Assembly: GCA_013368315.1 (NCBI GenBank)
Contig: JAACJM010000135.1
Coordinates: 1-64,000 of the forward strand
Direction of reading: 5' to 3'
DNA length: 64,000 nt
From: Tetrapyrgos nigripes
Lineage: Eukaryota > Basidiomycota > Agaricomycetes > Agaricales > Campanellaceae
Part shown: piece after piece, positions 45,101 through 54,028 of the stretch
Layout of the letters: the number at the start of each line of letters is the position of its first letter
Position numbering within the stretch: the first letter of the stretch is position 1
Translations under genes and position numbers: made by a program
The notes under the pieces: generated by a model
Seen by the model: the letters and a program-made list of their open reading frames with translations, nothing else
The model's database searches: none
Told to the model about the DNA's origin: nothing

Positions 45101-45982
45101 GACTGTGGGATAAAATGATCTCCGATTGAGGACCGCAGTTCGCTAGTAAAGTCATGGCCGCGGTCCATGAGAAACTTGGAATAACATCAGCACTCAGTAC
45201 AGCCTATCACCCACAGACCGACGGGGAATCCAAACAATACAACCAAGAACTAGAACAGTTCTTACAGATCTTCTGTAACTACCGACAGGAAGACGTATGT
45301 GGAATTCAGCCACAACACTAGAGTTCACTCAGCAACCAGAAAATCACCATTTGAACTCTTACACAGATATCAACTGCAATTCTTTCCGACATTTAACCCA
45401 ACATCCAATCTACCGACAGTCGAAGAACAACTGGAAAATCTAAATCGACTCAGAGATGAACTCAAGGCTAGTCTAACTTCATTGGCGGAAACAATGAAAA
45501 ATCAGCACAGAAACCATTCTATACTGTGGACAGGGTACAAGATTGGGGACAAGGTGTTACTCGATGGGAAAAACCTAAAAACAACGAGACTGAAAGCTAA
45601 GTTATCTGATCACTGTCATGGCCCATTCAAAGTCATTGAAGTAATTGGTCAGGTCAACTACAAGTTGAAATTACCAAAAACTTGGCGAATAGACCCCGTT
45701 TTTCATGCATCATTGCTATCACCATATGTCGAAACAGACGCTCATGGACTGAATTACCCCAAACCACCCGTGGAGTTACTAGATGCAGACGAGGAATACG
45801 ACATAGAGAAAATACTAGACTCCAAACCCACCAGAAATAGGAAAGGAACTCAGTATCTCATCAAGTGGTTGGACTATCCTGACTCTGAGAACTCTTGGCT
45901 CCCCACGTCAAACCTATCAAACGTAATGGACATGGTTGAAGAATTCCACCAGAAACATCCACGGGCGTACCGACACAGATAG
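42121..45982 (+). pseudogene. pol: gypsy-2 pol with chromodomain, heavily interrupted
   Basis: Protease: ALLDSGAEGIIINNTFA (42305-42355). Reverse transcriptase: [79 protein letters not shown]. The YMDD box is damaged: LIDQG is followed out of phase by DDILIFTHDLSEHRELVQKV, so the bases for the preceding residues are missing near 43630. RNase H: RAEVEASEYATGGILMQTRD, LTDHQNLTYFQTAQKL. Integrase: HHCC near 44720-44870 (HHDSLAAGHPGRY...CAKCQ), DFIMDLPKC, ISD-stop-GPQFASK, STAYHPQTDGESKQYNQELE. Chromodomain at 45790-45970 (EYDIEKILDSKP, YLIKWLDYPDSENSWLP). In-frame TGAs include 42376, 42469, 42823, 43135, 43165, 43522, 43692, 44484, 44604, 44709 and 45127. Frameshifts near 43630, 45010 (A run) and 45290. 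Chromodomains steer integration to heterochromatin. Confidence 0.92.
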
Positions 45983-46190
45983 ACAGCGTCTACCATCACG
46001 ATTGCCGAGAAAAGGTTCCCATTCAGGTAGAATGGTGTTAAAAGAGGCTGCGCTTGAGCAGAAACCTTAGAAACATGTCTACCTCCACCCATCATCCACC
46101 TTCTCATTCACCCCAGAAACTTCACTCACATTCTCTGGGACTAGAATCCCATATGACCCTTGCGACGATGGCATTGATCTCTTCTGGTGC

Positions 46191-46544
46191 ATGACATGGA
46201 ACTACAATCCAAACGATTGGTTTCCCAACAATTGGTGGAACGCCAACAACGACACACTAAAGGGGGGTTGGAGGAACTCCGATGGATTTTATGACAATTG
46301 GTGGAGTGTGAACAACAAAATGCTCGACGATGGATGGGGTAACACCCACGACAACGACGGTTGGGACTCTGACAGTTGGGGCTCCTGGGGACATCATACC
46401 CCTGTGACACTATGGGAGTGCAAAACAGACGACGAAGAGTCGCAGGAGGCGATTTCTAAGGAGATGGAAAGAAGGCTCAACGACTGGTGGGAAACAGGAC
46501 TTTGGAATCTATCCTTTCTGAACGACGGGGCCAACGACATATGA
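46191..46544 (+). CDS. gypsy-2 extra ORF between pol and 3' LTR, Trp/Asn/Asp-rich
   Basis: 117 open codons after pol with no stop or frameshift, although the rest of the element is riddled with both. The protein is strongly biased: MTWNYNPNDWFPNNWWNANN, WWSVNNKMLDDGWGNTHDND, DSWGSWGHHTP, then an acidic helix SQEAISKEMERRLNDWWETG. No signal peptide or membrane helix, so it is not an obvious envelope protein. The upstream frame (from about 46080, PSSTFSFTPETSLTFSGTRI) is also open, so the true start may be earlier. Function unknown. It may belong to the element as an accessory gene or be a captured host fragment. Confidence 0.5.
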   Translation: MTWNYNPNDWFPNNWWNANNDTLKGGWRNSDGFYDNWWSVNNKMLDDGWGNTHDNDGWDSDSWGSWGHHTPVTLWECKTDDEESQEAISKEMERRLNDWWETGLWNLSFLNDGANDI

Positions 46545-46565
46545 GCTCCAGTGCAAGCTCGTCAT

Positions 46566-46578
46566 AAGAAGGGGGTAG
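46566..46578 (+). promoter_or_regulatory. polypurine tract of gypsy-2
   Basis: AAGAAGGGGGTAG immediately precedes the TGTCACGAAT start of the 3' LTR; assigned by position and composition. Confidence 0.75.
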
Positions 46579-46995
46579 TGTCACGAATTGCCGATCTATT
46601 CATTTCTTATCTCCACAGACTACTATTCATTTCCCTCATCTTTACCACCATCATCTTCTCTGTCTACAGTTACCATCACTTGATCTGACATGTTCATCAT
46701 TTATCTCCTCTGATTCCTATCTCCATGGACATTCTCACCTATTCACTTATTCTCAATTCACTTCTTTTACATATATACCAAAGGACTTGTAGTTAGTTCC
46801 TTAGTCTGTTCACTTCGTCTCCACTCCGCTCTCAGTACAGTGCAGTGTTGAGTGTAGTCAGCTACTCACCTTCTACTTGTTCCTACAATTCCTCTATCTC
46901 TCTCTCTCTCTCTATACTGCCTCATTGTAACTCGTCAATCTATTTGTTCATTGTGTGACTTGGGTGGCCATTGCTAAGTGACAATGTTCTTGACA
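46579..46995 (+). repeat. gypsy-2 3' LTR
   Basis: 417 bp, TGTCACGAAT...GTTCTTGACA, followed by target duplicate GCGCA (46996-47000). It contains a short CT microsatellite near 46892-46913 that differs in length from the 5' copy. Confidence 0.95.
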
Positions 46996-47000
46996 GCGCA

Positions 47001-47811
47001 TGAAAAAGATGCCAAATGCTATTTTGACCAAATTTTGATGGTGTTGATGGTCAAGTGAAGAGAGTCACAATTGTGATTCACCACAAAAAGTGACAGAGTA
47101 AAATATGCGAAAGTGTAGAAAATATACCCAAATTTTCCTTGCTTTAAAAGCAGAGTCAAATTTGAGAGAATTTTGGGTCATATATACCCCCGCTTTCACA
47201 TATTTTCTGCCGTTTTCGAAAGTATGCGAAATGAGAGTATATATCACAGAAGGATACAGCTTACTTGAGGTATATCTGAGGCCATTTTCGCAAGTATTGA
47301 AAACAGTGGAATATGTAAACGTATCTATGTTTACAACACGATCACATGTTGTGACAACCATATATTTACACTGATAGTCACACTTGTAACTTCTTTCTTT
47401 CTTATCTCTTTCAATATGATGTGTTCCTGATTATATCTTGTCTCCGCTTCGCTCCTCCATCAGCATCTCTGCTAGTGTGGCAGTCCCCATACTGCCATTA
47501 CACTTTTTGAAAATCAATCTGTATGACTAGCTGCGAGACGTCATACACGTCTTCCATCAAGAGATTGTGTGAGTTTTCTTGTCGACCTTGGTTGCTCCTA
47601 CCCGCCTTTCTTCTCTAACCGCCTTTTGCGAGTGAGTGAACTTGCTCGCTTCATGAGAAACAGTAACGGCGTTCATCACTCAGATACTCGTCTTGTCTAC
47701 CCCATGCCCTTGTTATGTCTTGGTGTTCTTGCCTGTCTGTACCTGCCTTTTGCCTGTCTTGTCTACTTGTTTTGACTATGCCTTTTATCTTATTACACAG
47801 TGGCTGACTCT
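47001..47811. other. no gene; imperfect inverted repeats
   Basis: 47098-47210 forms an imperfect palindrome (ATGCGAAAGTGT.GAAAATAT...ATATTTTCTGCC with GCTTTCAC), perhaps a decayed small element. The remainder has short frames only. Confidence 0.35.
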
Positions 47812-49155
47812 ATGCATGCTAATAGTCCACACAAGAGAAAAGTCGAAACCACTGAGGTGGAAGTAGCCATTCCAAAGACTGCCTCACTGTCAGCTGCTTC
47901 ATCCTCCACCTCAACACCTGCATCTGAGCCTTCTGTATTAACACCACTCCCTGAGAACTTCTGAGTCTACCCTCTTCCTCGTCAGACGAAGAAGAAGAGG
48001 AAACAGAAACTGTGGGAAGAGTACATCAAAGGACTCATCATCCATACCAACCTCACCAAGTTCAAGGACTATAACTTTAGTACTATGTACTACATGCTGG
48101 CGACTTACAATGATCTGCTGGTGGGGTCTAAGCAACACATAGACAATAGCTGCCTTCAAGGTGCCCTGCACATGGCCTTGGAGAATGAGAAAGGCCTGAA
48201 GAGATTCCTGAAGAAAAAGGAGGTCTTGGACAGCCTACCTCTTCAGGAGTGGGTGGATCAGGTCAAGCTGGCTGCTGCAAAATATTGTAGGGATATTTGT
48301 CCTGAACAGGACTGCATATCTTGTTTTGAGAAAGCCTTGGCCAAGGTGACCTCCTCCACTATGTCCATGCCTACATCTTTGTATCAAGCTCCTTGCACCA
48401 CACGTCAACCAGCTGTGGCTGTCCCGGGTATCACTGCACATTCCCAGCATGTCTGAGGTTCATGCCTACCCTGGTCAGTTCCAATTGTACAAGGAGAGCC
48501 ACCTCTGTTTCACTTGCTGCACTGCCAATGCTGACCACAAGGGGTCTGATTGCCCTCACAAGGGGAAGTTACTGTTGCCAACCATCCTCTGACTCAGGAT
48601 GACATTGATTATGTGAATGAGATGTTTAGGAAGCATAAGGCCTCCCTCAACTTGAACACTATGCTGAAGAGGATTCCTACAGCCATTGCTGCTGTTGCAC
48701 CTGCACCAACTACCACTGTTGTTGAGGATATTGAGGTCTTCCTGGAACAAGTTGGAAATTCTTCTCACCCTGTTGCTGCTGTATACCCAAACGCAAGGTC
48801 TGTCCCAGATGAGGACCTGTACTCCAATGCACATGCTGGACATTGTTCTGTTTCGTGGCCACCTGCTTCTCTGATGAGAGCTCCTGGTCATCAAGGCAGA
48901 AACTCTGAGGACTATTATGACTATGATGATTCCCTGTCTCCCCAATCTCATCACTGTCACTATAGCCTGTCTCCTCCTAAATGTTGTTGTAACTCCTCTT
49001 GGAGATACTCACTGGTTGTGGCCTTGAATGATGCCAGAAACAGCAACAATGAGGAATGGGCAAATGCAGGAGGGAATTTGACTCCCAAGGAACGTTCTTC
49101 TAGTCCAGATGGTCATCACACTGTGGTGAGTGATGCCCTGCTTCATATTCCACAC
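47812..49155 (+). pseudogene. decayed zinc-knuckle (gag-like) gene
   Basis: From ATG 47812 the frame reads MHANSPHKRKVETTEVEVAI through a Ser/Thr-rich linker to TGA 47962-47964 (ENF-stop-VYPLPRQT, again compatible with Arg CGA). It then runs on as KLWEEYIKGLIIHTNLTKFK, STMYYMLATYNDLLVGSKQH, WVDQVKLAAAKYCRDICPEQ to a TGA at 48454. In another phase (48458 on) comes YKESHLCFTCCTANADHKGS DCP, a zinc-knuckle-like C-x2-C-x7-H-x4-C. A third segment (48592 on) reads PLTQDDIDYVNEMFRKHKAS and then a His/Cys-rich low-complexity tail. The pattern resembles fungal retroelement-type gag proteins with C-terminal zinc knuckle, but I cannot place it in a named family. The frame is lost at about 49156, where a Harbinger-like end begins. 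Confidence 0.4.
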
Positions 49156-49170
49156 TTAGAGCCTGTTCGT

Positions 49171-49205
49171 CCAAGCCAGCTCCCGGCTGCTGGGAGCTGG
49201 CTTGG
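49171..49205. repeat. perfect 14 bp hairpin next to a Harbinger-like terminus
   Basis: Stem CCAAGCCAGCTCCC (49171-49184), 7-base loop, stem GGGAGCTGGCTTGG (49192-49205). It is preceded by TTA and GAGCCTGTTCG (49156-49169), which resembles the GGGCCTGTTCGG terminus of the Harbinger element at 36666. No matching right end was found, so it may be the left end of a truncated second element that includes the Myb/SANT-like gene at 49360. Confidence 0.5.
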
Positions 49206-49359
49206 TCACGTTTCCGTTCCCACGCGAGTACACTGCCACTTACTTGCTACTTTTTTTTAGTTCCGCACCGCGTTATCTACGATTAAATCACTGATAATAA
49301 ACACCTTTCTGTCTTTTACTCTCACTTTCTTTTCTTTTCTCTTGTCGTTCTTCTTGCCG

Positions 49360-50022
49360 ATGACCAAGAGAACCAAACCTGGTCATGGCATTGGGTATCA
49401 GCATGTCAGGCAGGTGTCTCTCAACCGAAATGCGCAGCATGCGTACATTGCAGAACCTGATACAAGCAAGAACGCAATCTGGGTCTTTCCAGACATTGTC
49501 CAGTTGTGCGTCGTCCTAGAGCCTCATGTTCCTGCTTCAGGGGACCGCTGCAAGTTCAAGAGTTCTGCGTTGAAGGATGCTGAAGATCAACTCAATGTTC
49601 ATATCATTGTTGGAGGTCCGAAGAAGGCAAAAAATATTGCATCGAAGATTGCTGATGTGCGTTGTTATTCTATTCTTTAGAGTTAGTTACTGATCCGTTT
49701 CTGATGGTAGCTGTTAGCTATCTTTGACACTGTCACCTATCTGAAAAACCTTTCAGGTGGGCATTGGGATGACAAAAGCAGAGCCAATATCAACACTGAG
49801 GAGGAGGAGATTGTTTGGGATGCCATCGTTCTCAACAAGCCTGACTGTGCTCCGTTTAGGAATAGCGGTTGGGCTATCTACGATGATGTTGCCAAACTGC
49901 AACCAGAGAAGAGGAAGGGCGATCATCGCTTTTCCCCTTCAATGGGTGTTGTTGGTCTCAATCAGCCCACAGGTTCTCGTTCTCCACCTAGTGGTGATCC
50001 CGACCCAATACAACCAATTTAA
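49360..50022 (+). CDS. Myb/SANT-like DNA-binding protein, two exons
   Basis: Exon 1 49360-49656 and exon 2 49711-50022 join in phase across a 54 bp intron (GTGCGT...GGTAG) to give 202 residues without internal stops. The N-terminal half starts MTKRTKPGHGIGYQHVRQVS and has no motif I know. Exon 2 carries the fungal Myb/SANT-like signature FDTVTYLKNLSGGHWDDKSR ... VWDAIVLNKPDCAPFRNSGW AIYDDVAKLQ, the same layout (LSG-x-x-WDD ... VW ... PFR) as the Harbinger partner at 38253-39387 (LSGFGWDDEKK ... VWRN). It is therefore probably the accessory gene of a second, truncated Harbinger-type element whose left end may be at 49159. Directly after its TAA the sequence of a MYND pseudogene begins, so the right side has been lost. 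Confidence 0.65.
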
Positions 50023-50023
50023 T

Positions 50024-51763
50024 TGCATCTTCTTGCAAAAATAGCACTGTCCAGTATTACACAAGGAGCTTCACACACTGACTGGACAACGAAACCTCTG
50101 CAGGATGCCTTGCATAAACATTGGCCCCAGATTTGGTCCTCAGTGTTGTTTTTGGTTGATGGATACCTGAAAACCTTCACCAGCTTTGAGTCGAGTTAGA
50201 TGATGACTCTGTTTCAAATTAGCCTCCATAAAACAATAGGCTCATTGTTTTTCGCACTCACACTTCCACATAGAGTGGCCAACGAGATTCTTTCAACATC
50301 CAGTACCATTTCCTGTCTTCTCTGGCTATCATGGCTCCAAGACCTGGGAGGAGGCGCTCATGCCATAACCCATGATTCCTCCAACTGGCAAAGTGCCATT
50401 GCAGCTCTGCAATCTGCCCAGGTGCCTTATTCAAACTGGGAATGGCAACAGACCCTAGAAGATGCCTTTCATTGGAAGACTGACAGGAGTTTCTTGTTGG
50501 ACATTATAGGAAGTTTCATTACCTGCATCCAAGATGGTTCATGTACACACCAGGCCGGCTTGCTCAAATTTACAATGGTGGCAGCTCACTTTGGCTTGTG
50601 TATCCATTCCGCTAAGTTTCAAGCTGAGTCTCTTTCTCATAGATGTATCCATTGGGTCATGGTCAGGCTTTGGAAGATTGTGTCCTTCCTGAGCCCTGAT
50701 GACTTTATAGGTTCGGGCCTTGACGCCATCCTGAGCTGTTGCTGGACTTGCCTTACCTATATCATCTCCATGATTGAAGGTCATTTCCATTTGATTCTTG
50801 TCAACATGCTGCAGAATCGTCTACTCCAGTTCATGCTACAAGCCATCCCATTTTTCTTTGCCGATTCGTCTCAAACTTCAGAATTAGCCAGTGATGTGCA
50901 CAAACTGTATTTCAACATATGGGATCATATCGCCAGATACACTACTCATTGGAAGGTGCTGAAGTTTCTGTATCAGTCCATTTGCAAGATCAAGAAGGAA
51001 GGGTATGAACTGTACTTGCAGAATGCCCCAGTACATTTGAAGGACTATTGGACTGCCCTGAAAAACACCTGTCATTGACCATGTTCATCTCAGGGCCAAT
51101 TTCAAGGACCAAGTACTCACTTCTCAGCCTGTGTGTTGTTCAATAGTCAATCCTTTGTCATTTGAAGAGCGTGCTCATTGTGGTTATTACATAGTGCATT
51201 TGGTGCCATAACCCCAAGCCAGAGAAGTTCTATCGCTGTTCGGGCTGCTTGTGTGAGTATTATTGCAGTAGGGAATGTCAGAAGCTCAGTTGGGAGAGTC
51301 ATAGAGAAGCATGTCAGTTGCTCAGTGATTACAAGCGTATGCCACCTCCATCTCATGTTTCCTCTCAACAGCTAATTGTCATCATATTACTTATAGCTTT
51401 TCACATCCTTCCCTTTGACACTCATGATCGACTCTTCGCCAACTTCATCACCCAGGAGAGCATTCGTTTATATCAAGATGAAGCTGCTACCGATGAAAGG
51501 GCCTATCGTGCAGCTCATTTTCTCTCAACAGACTCGCCTCTTATTCATGTGCATTACCTGGATGCTATCCCACTCAGACATGAGATAGTGAGATAGTGAC
51601 CCTTGAAGAAGCTCATTTGTCAGTGGCCCCAGAATACTCTTGGAATGAATTCTTTGCAGAGCAGTTATCTCAACCAAAGGACTCGGAGTTGCTATTTCTT
51701 GTACAATTCTCAGGAGGCCCTATGGAGAAGTATTTCTGCACCCGTTTAGTATCGTGTATTTAG
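50024..51763 (+). pseudogene. MYND zinc-finger protein pseudogene
   Basis: Reads LLAKIALSSITQGASHTDWT ... LHKHWPQIWSSVLFLVDGYL to TAG 50197-50199, then in the same frame 292 codons (MMTLFQISLHKTIGSLFFAL ... PVHLKDYWTALKNTCH) to TGA 51076. These resemble the helical N-terminal region of the large Agaricomycete MYND family. After frame changes, 51195-51320 gives the MYND finger CIWCHNPKPEKFYRCSGCLC EYYCSRECQKLSWESHREAC with the full C-C...C-C...C-C...H-C ligand set. The C-terminal part (FANFITQESIRLYQDEAATD; SVAPEYSWNEFFAEQLSQPK) lies in two more phases and ends TAG 51761-51763. Introns may explain one frame change, but the TAG and TGA make this a likely pseudogene. MYND fingers mediate protein-protein contacts; function of this family is unknown. 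Confidence 0.7.
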
Positions 51764-52755
51764 TAGTATTATGAATGGATGTACATTGTATATCTCCTCA
51801 TGTATTTGATGGAATTGGTCATGTCTTTTTGATGAAATGACTGCTGGAGAGAGCCAGTTGACACTAACCAGACAGAAACGACTCTAAGTGGATCATTCTT
51901 AAACTCACAGTTTGCACTCTAGTACTTTTACAAAAAAACTGGACGTTGACTCGACTCAGTCCATCACCACTGCGCTTTACTCAATCCTCAATCTCTTCTT
52001 CTCATTCCCTCCTTAAGTTCCTTATGCCTGTTACAACAAACACAATGGCTAATGAAAGGGAACTCACTCCCCTTGAATCAATTTTGTCAAAATATCACAG
52101 CCAAAATAGATTACTTATGATGTTACTGTTTTGAATCTCATGTTGTTTTTGACTCGAGAATGACTACTACTAAGTTTGAATAGTCTGAAATGAAGCATCA
52201 GGACATTAATACTACCTTTATCTCAGCGTCATTTAGCATCTCAATTAAAAACAACCGAAACATGGGAAATGGAGAAAGAAAGCTGGGACTGAGGAAAAAG
52301 AAGCAGGCGCAGGTGCAGAAGACAAGAATGCTGTGTCTCGAAGCAAAGGTTGAGGATGCTTCTCTAGCTCTGCAATGCTCAACCTGAGACATGGCCACCT
52401 TCAGCAAATGCTGACTATCCCAGACGAGCAACACAAATTGGACGACTACAATGGGTGTAGTCAGTATCACATGTGCTATATGAGAGGAGTAAAGACAGGA
52501 GAACGATGTACTGTTCCACATGCATAGGGAGCCTAAGTATAATACACCTCCGAAGATCATGTCAAACCCAAGAAAATCCTCGTATTGAGGAAGACTTTGT
52601 AGTGATTGAAATACAAAATACAATGGCTCCAAGTAATACAGTGACACACAAGAGCAAAACAAGCATGAGAATGGAATAACCTGTTTAGAAAGAACTTGAG
52701 AGAATATATTGACAGTACAAAGGGAAGATTACTACGCACTTCATCTCAAGTTGGA
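51764..52755. other. no gene recognised
   Basis: Short frames only. The minus-strand 154-codon frame 52662-52198 is Leu/Ser/Phe/Cys-rich without motif and reads like composition noise. Confidence 0.4.
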
Positions 52756-53053
52756 CTAAATCTCCATCTTGTCATCGTCTTCTTCTGACACACCCTCATT
52801 ACTCTCTTTCATATCCTCAGCCATGCTAACATCTTTCACTCCGAGCCCTTCCCTCTTCCCAACCAAGCTTCTTATATATCCCCATATCTCCTTTGCACCC
52901 TCTAATGCTACACCCTTCACCTCCTTCAACTCAACCTCATCTATCCCTCCCTCATAACAACACCAGCTCATCCACAGACAAGTCGACCCTGCAGCAGAAC
53001 CCATATCTGTCAAGGTTGCCAATACACTCAAATAACCACCCAAGTCACACACT
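52756..53053 (-). CDS. 3'-terminal exon of an unidentified gene
   Basis: A 98-codon minus-strand frame preceded by a good acceptor (ctctctcag at 53054) reads CDLGGYLSVLATLTDMGSAA GSTCLWMSWCCYEGGIDEVE, then KEIWGYIRSLVGK and an acidic tail ending DDDKMEI. Composition and splice context look like a real last exon. Upstream exons could not be found: the sequence behind it is a pyrimidine-rich intron with a CT run (complement of 53097-53113) and no credible donor-linked frame. Partial gene or remnant; no family recognised. Confidence 0.4.
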
Positions 53054-53403
53054 GAGAGAGCAGATACAAAGCAGATAAATTGAGAGAGATGTGAATGAGA
53101 GAGAGAGAGAGAGACAAGTAGGCTGACTAGGCTCTACACTGCGTAGTAGTAGTATGGAGTGAAGACAAAGTGAACGAACTGGGGAATCAGTTACAAGAGA
53201 AATGCGAACAGATGAGAAAAGTAAGTAAAAATAGAATGATGCCATATGGTTGAGAAAGATAGGAAGATCAGATCAATTAAGTTAAAGATAGGAAGAGTGG
53301 ATAAGAGATAAGAAAGATGGGAAGATTGATCAACAGTTTATAGAGTTTGACAGGTTTTATAAAGTTCAAAGTCAAAAATATAGGGAATGTGATGGACGAA
53401 TGA

Positions 53404-53751
53404 TCAGAGAAAGGGTTCAATAATGAAGTAAAAGAGGAAGGAGGACAGAGAACTGTAGCAGTTCGTGACAATATCTTTAGTCGTTTTCCTCCCCAAAACA
53501 TCCGAGAAGAGGAACGCAAAACACCCGAGGCATCCAGAAAACTACTCTCCTCGTCAGCTGGGTCTACGATGTATCTTGATGACAACAACATGGATCTGCT
53601 TTTCCCCTTCCTTCCAACAACAACTGCGCAAATGACCCCTCTCATCAGTATAGAAGATGCATTGAGCATCATCAACGTCGAAGTGTTAATAACTGATGCC
53701 AGTACCTTGTCTCTTCCTACTGTCCAAACGCCTACGCCTACTCCCATATAG
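53404..53751 (+). CDS. hypothetical open frame, 115 codons
   Basis: Plus-strand frame open from just after TGA 53401 to TAG 53749: EKGFNNEVKEEGGQRTVAVR, DNIFSRFPPQNIREEERKTP, MDLLFPFLPTTTAQMTPLIS, EDALSIINVEVLITDASTLS. The composition is protein-like. No Met near its start, so it would be a downstream exon or a gene relic. No domain recognised. The opposite-strand 164-codon frame 53771-53277 covers the same bases and looks less natural. Confidence 0.3.
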   Translation, partial: SEKGFNNEVKEEGGQRTVAVRDNIFSRFPPQNIREEERKTPEASRKLLSSSAGSTMYLDDNNMDLLFPFLPTTTAQMTPLISIEDALSIINVEVLITDASTLSLPTVQTPTPTPI

Positions 53752-53778
53752 CTCCCTTGCAGAACCAACACCTGCTCT

Positions 53779-54028
53779 CACTGCGGGCAGCCATTGATAT
53801 TTGCAGGCATTTTTGTTGAGACTTGAATTACAAAATTTTTGCATGATTTCTAGGCTGATAAAAATCAAAGTATTTGCCAGGAATTGCCACTGAAATGCCA
53901 GCTTTCCATTTAAAGCTGGGATTTCAGCGGCAAATACTTTGACTTTTATCAGCCTAGAAATCATGTGAAAAATTCGTAATTCAAGTCCCAACAAAAATGC
54001 CTGCAAATATCAATGGCCGCCCGCAGTG
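53779..54028. mobile_element. 250 bp foldback element (MITE-like)
   Basis: Nearly the whole element is one inverted repeat. The left arm begins CACTGCGGGCAGCCATTGAT; the right arm ends ATCAATGGCCGCCCGCAGTG. They pair through TTTGCAGGCATTTTTGTTG, CTAGGCTGATAAAA and AAGTATTTGCC down to a centre near 53908-53916 (CCATTT loop), with an 8-base bulge and scattered mismatches. Flanks share TCT on both sides, a possible 3 bp duplication. No ORF. Superfamily unassigned. Confidence 0.75.

Larger units (their letters stand above)
36265..46995 (+). mobile_element. Ty3/gypsy chromovirus (gypsy-2), decayed, carrying a nested transposon
   Basis: Plus-strand element flanked by the 5 bp duplication GCGCA (36260-36264 and 46996-47000). 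The 5' LTR is 419 bp once the nested insertion (36666-39646 plus one TAA) is removed; the 3' LTR is 417 bp, the difference lying in a CT run. The LTRs differ at about ten further positions, nearly all C/T or G/A. The interior (39668-46578) holds a pre-gag ORF, gag with CCHC knuckle, protease, reverse transcriptase, RNase H, integrase and a C-terminal chromodomain, then an extra Trp-rich ORF. A purine tract AAGAAGGGGGTAG precedes the 3' LTR. More than ten in-frame TGAs, a deletion in the RT active site and several frameshifts inactivate it. Confidence 0.95.

Noticed and set aside
8143..46995. Reassignment of TGA to Arg in the nuclear code
   Set aside because: CGA codons are still common in the same retroelements, and frames without retroelement decay read normally with TGA as stop; mutation explains the pattern.
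49171..49205. Hairpin as a transcription terminator
   Set aside because: Rho-independent terminators are bacterial and there is no U-run; the hairpin sits at a transposon-like end in fungal DNA.
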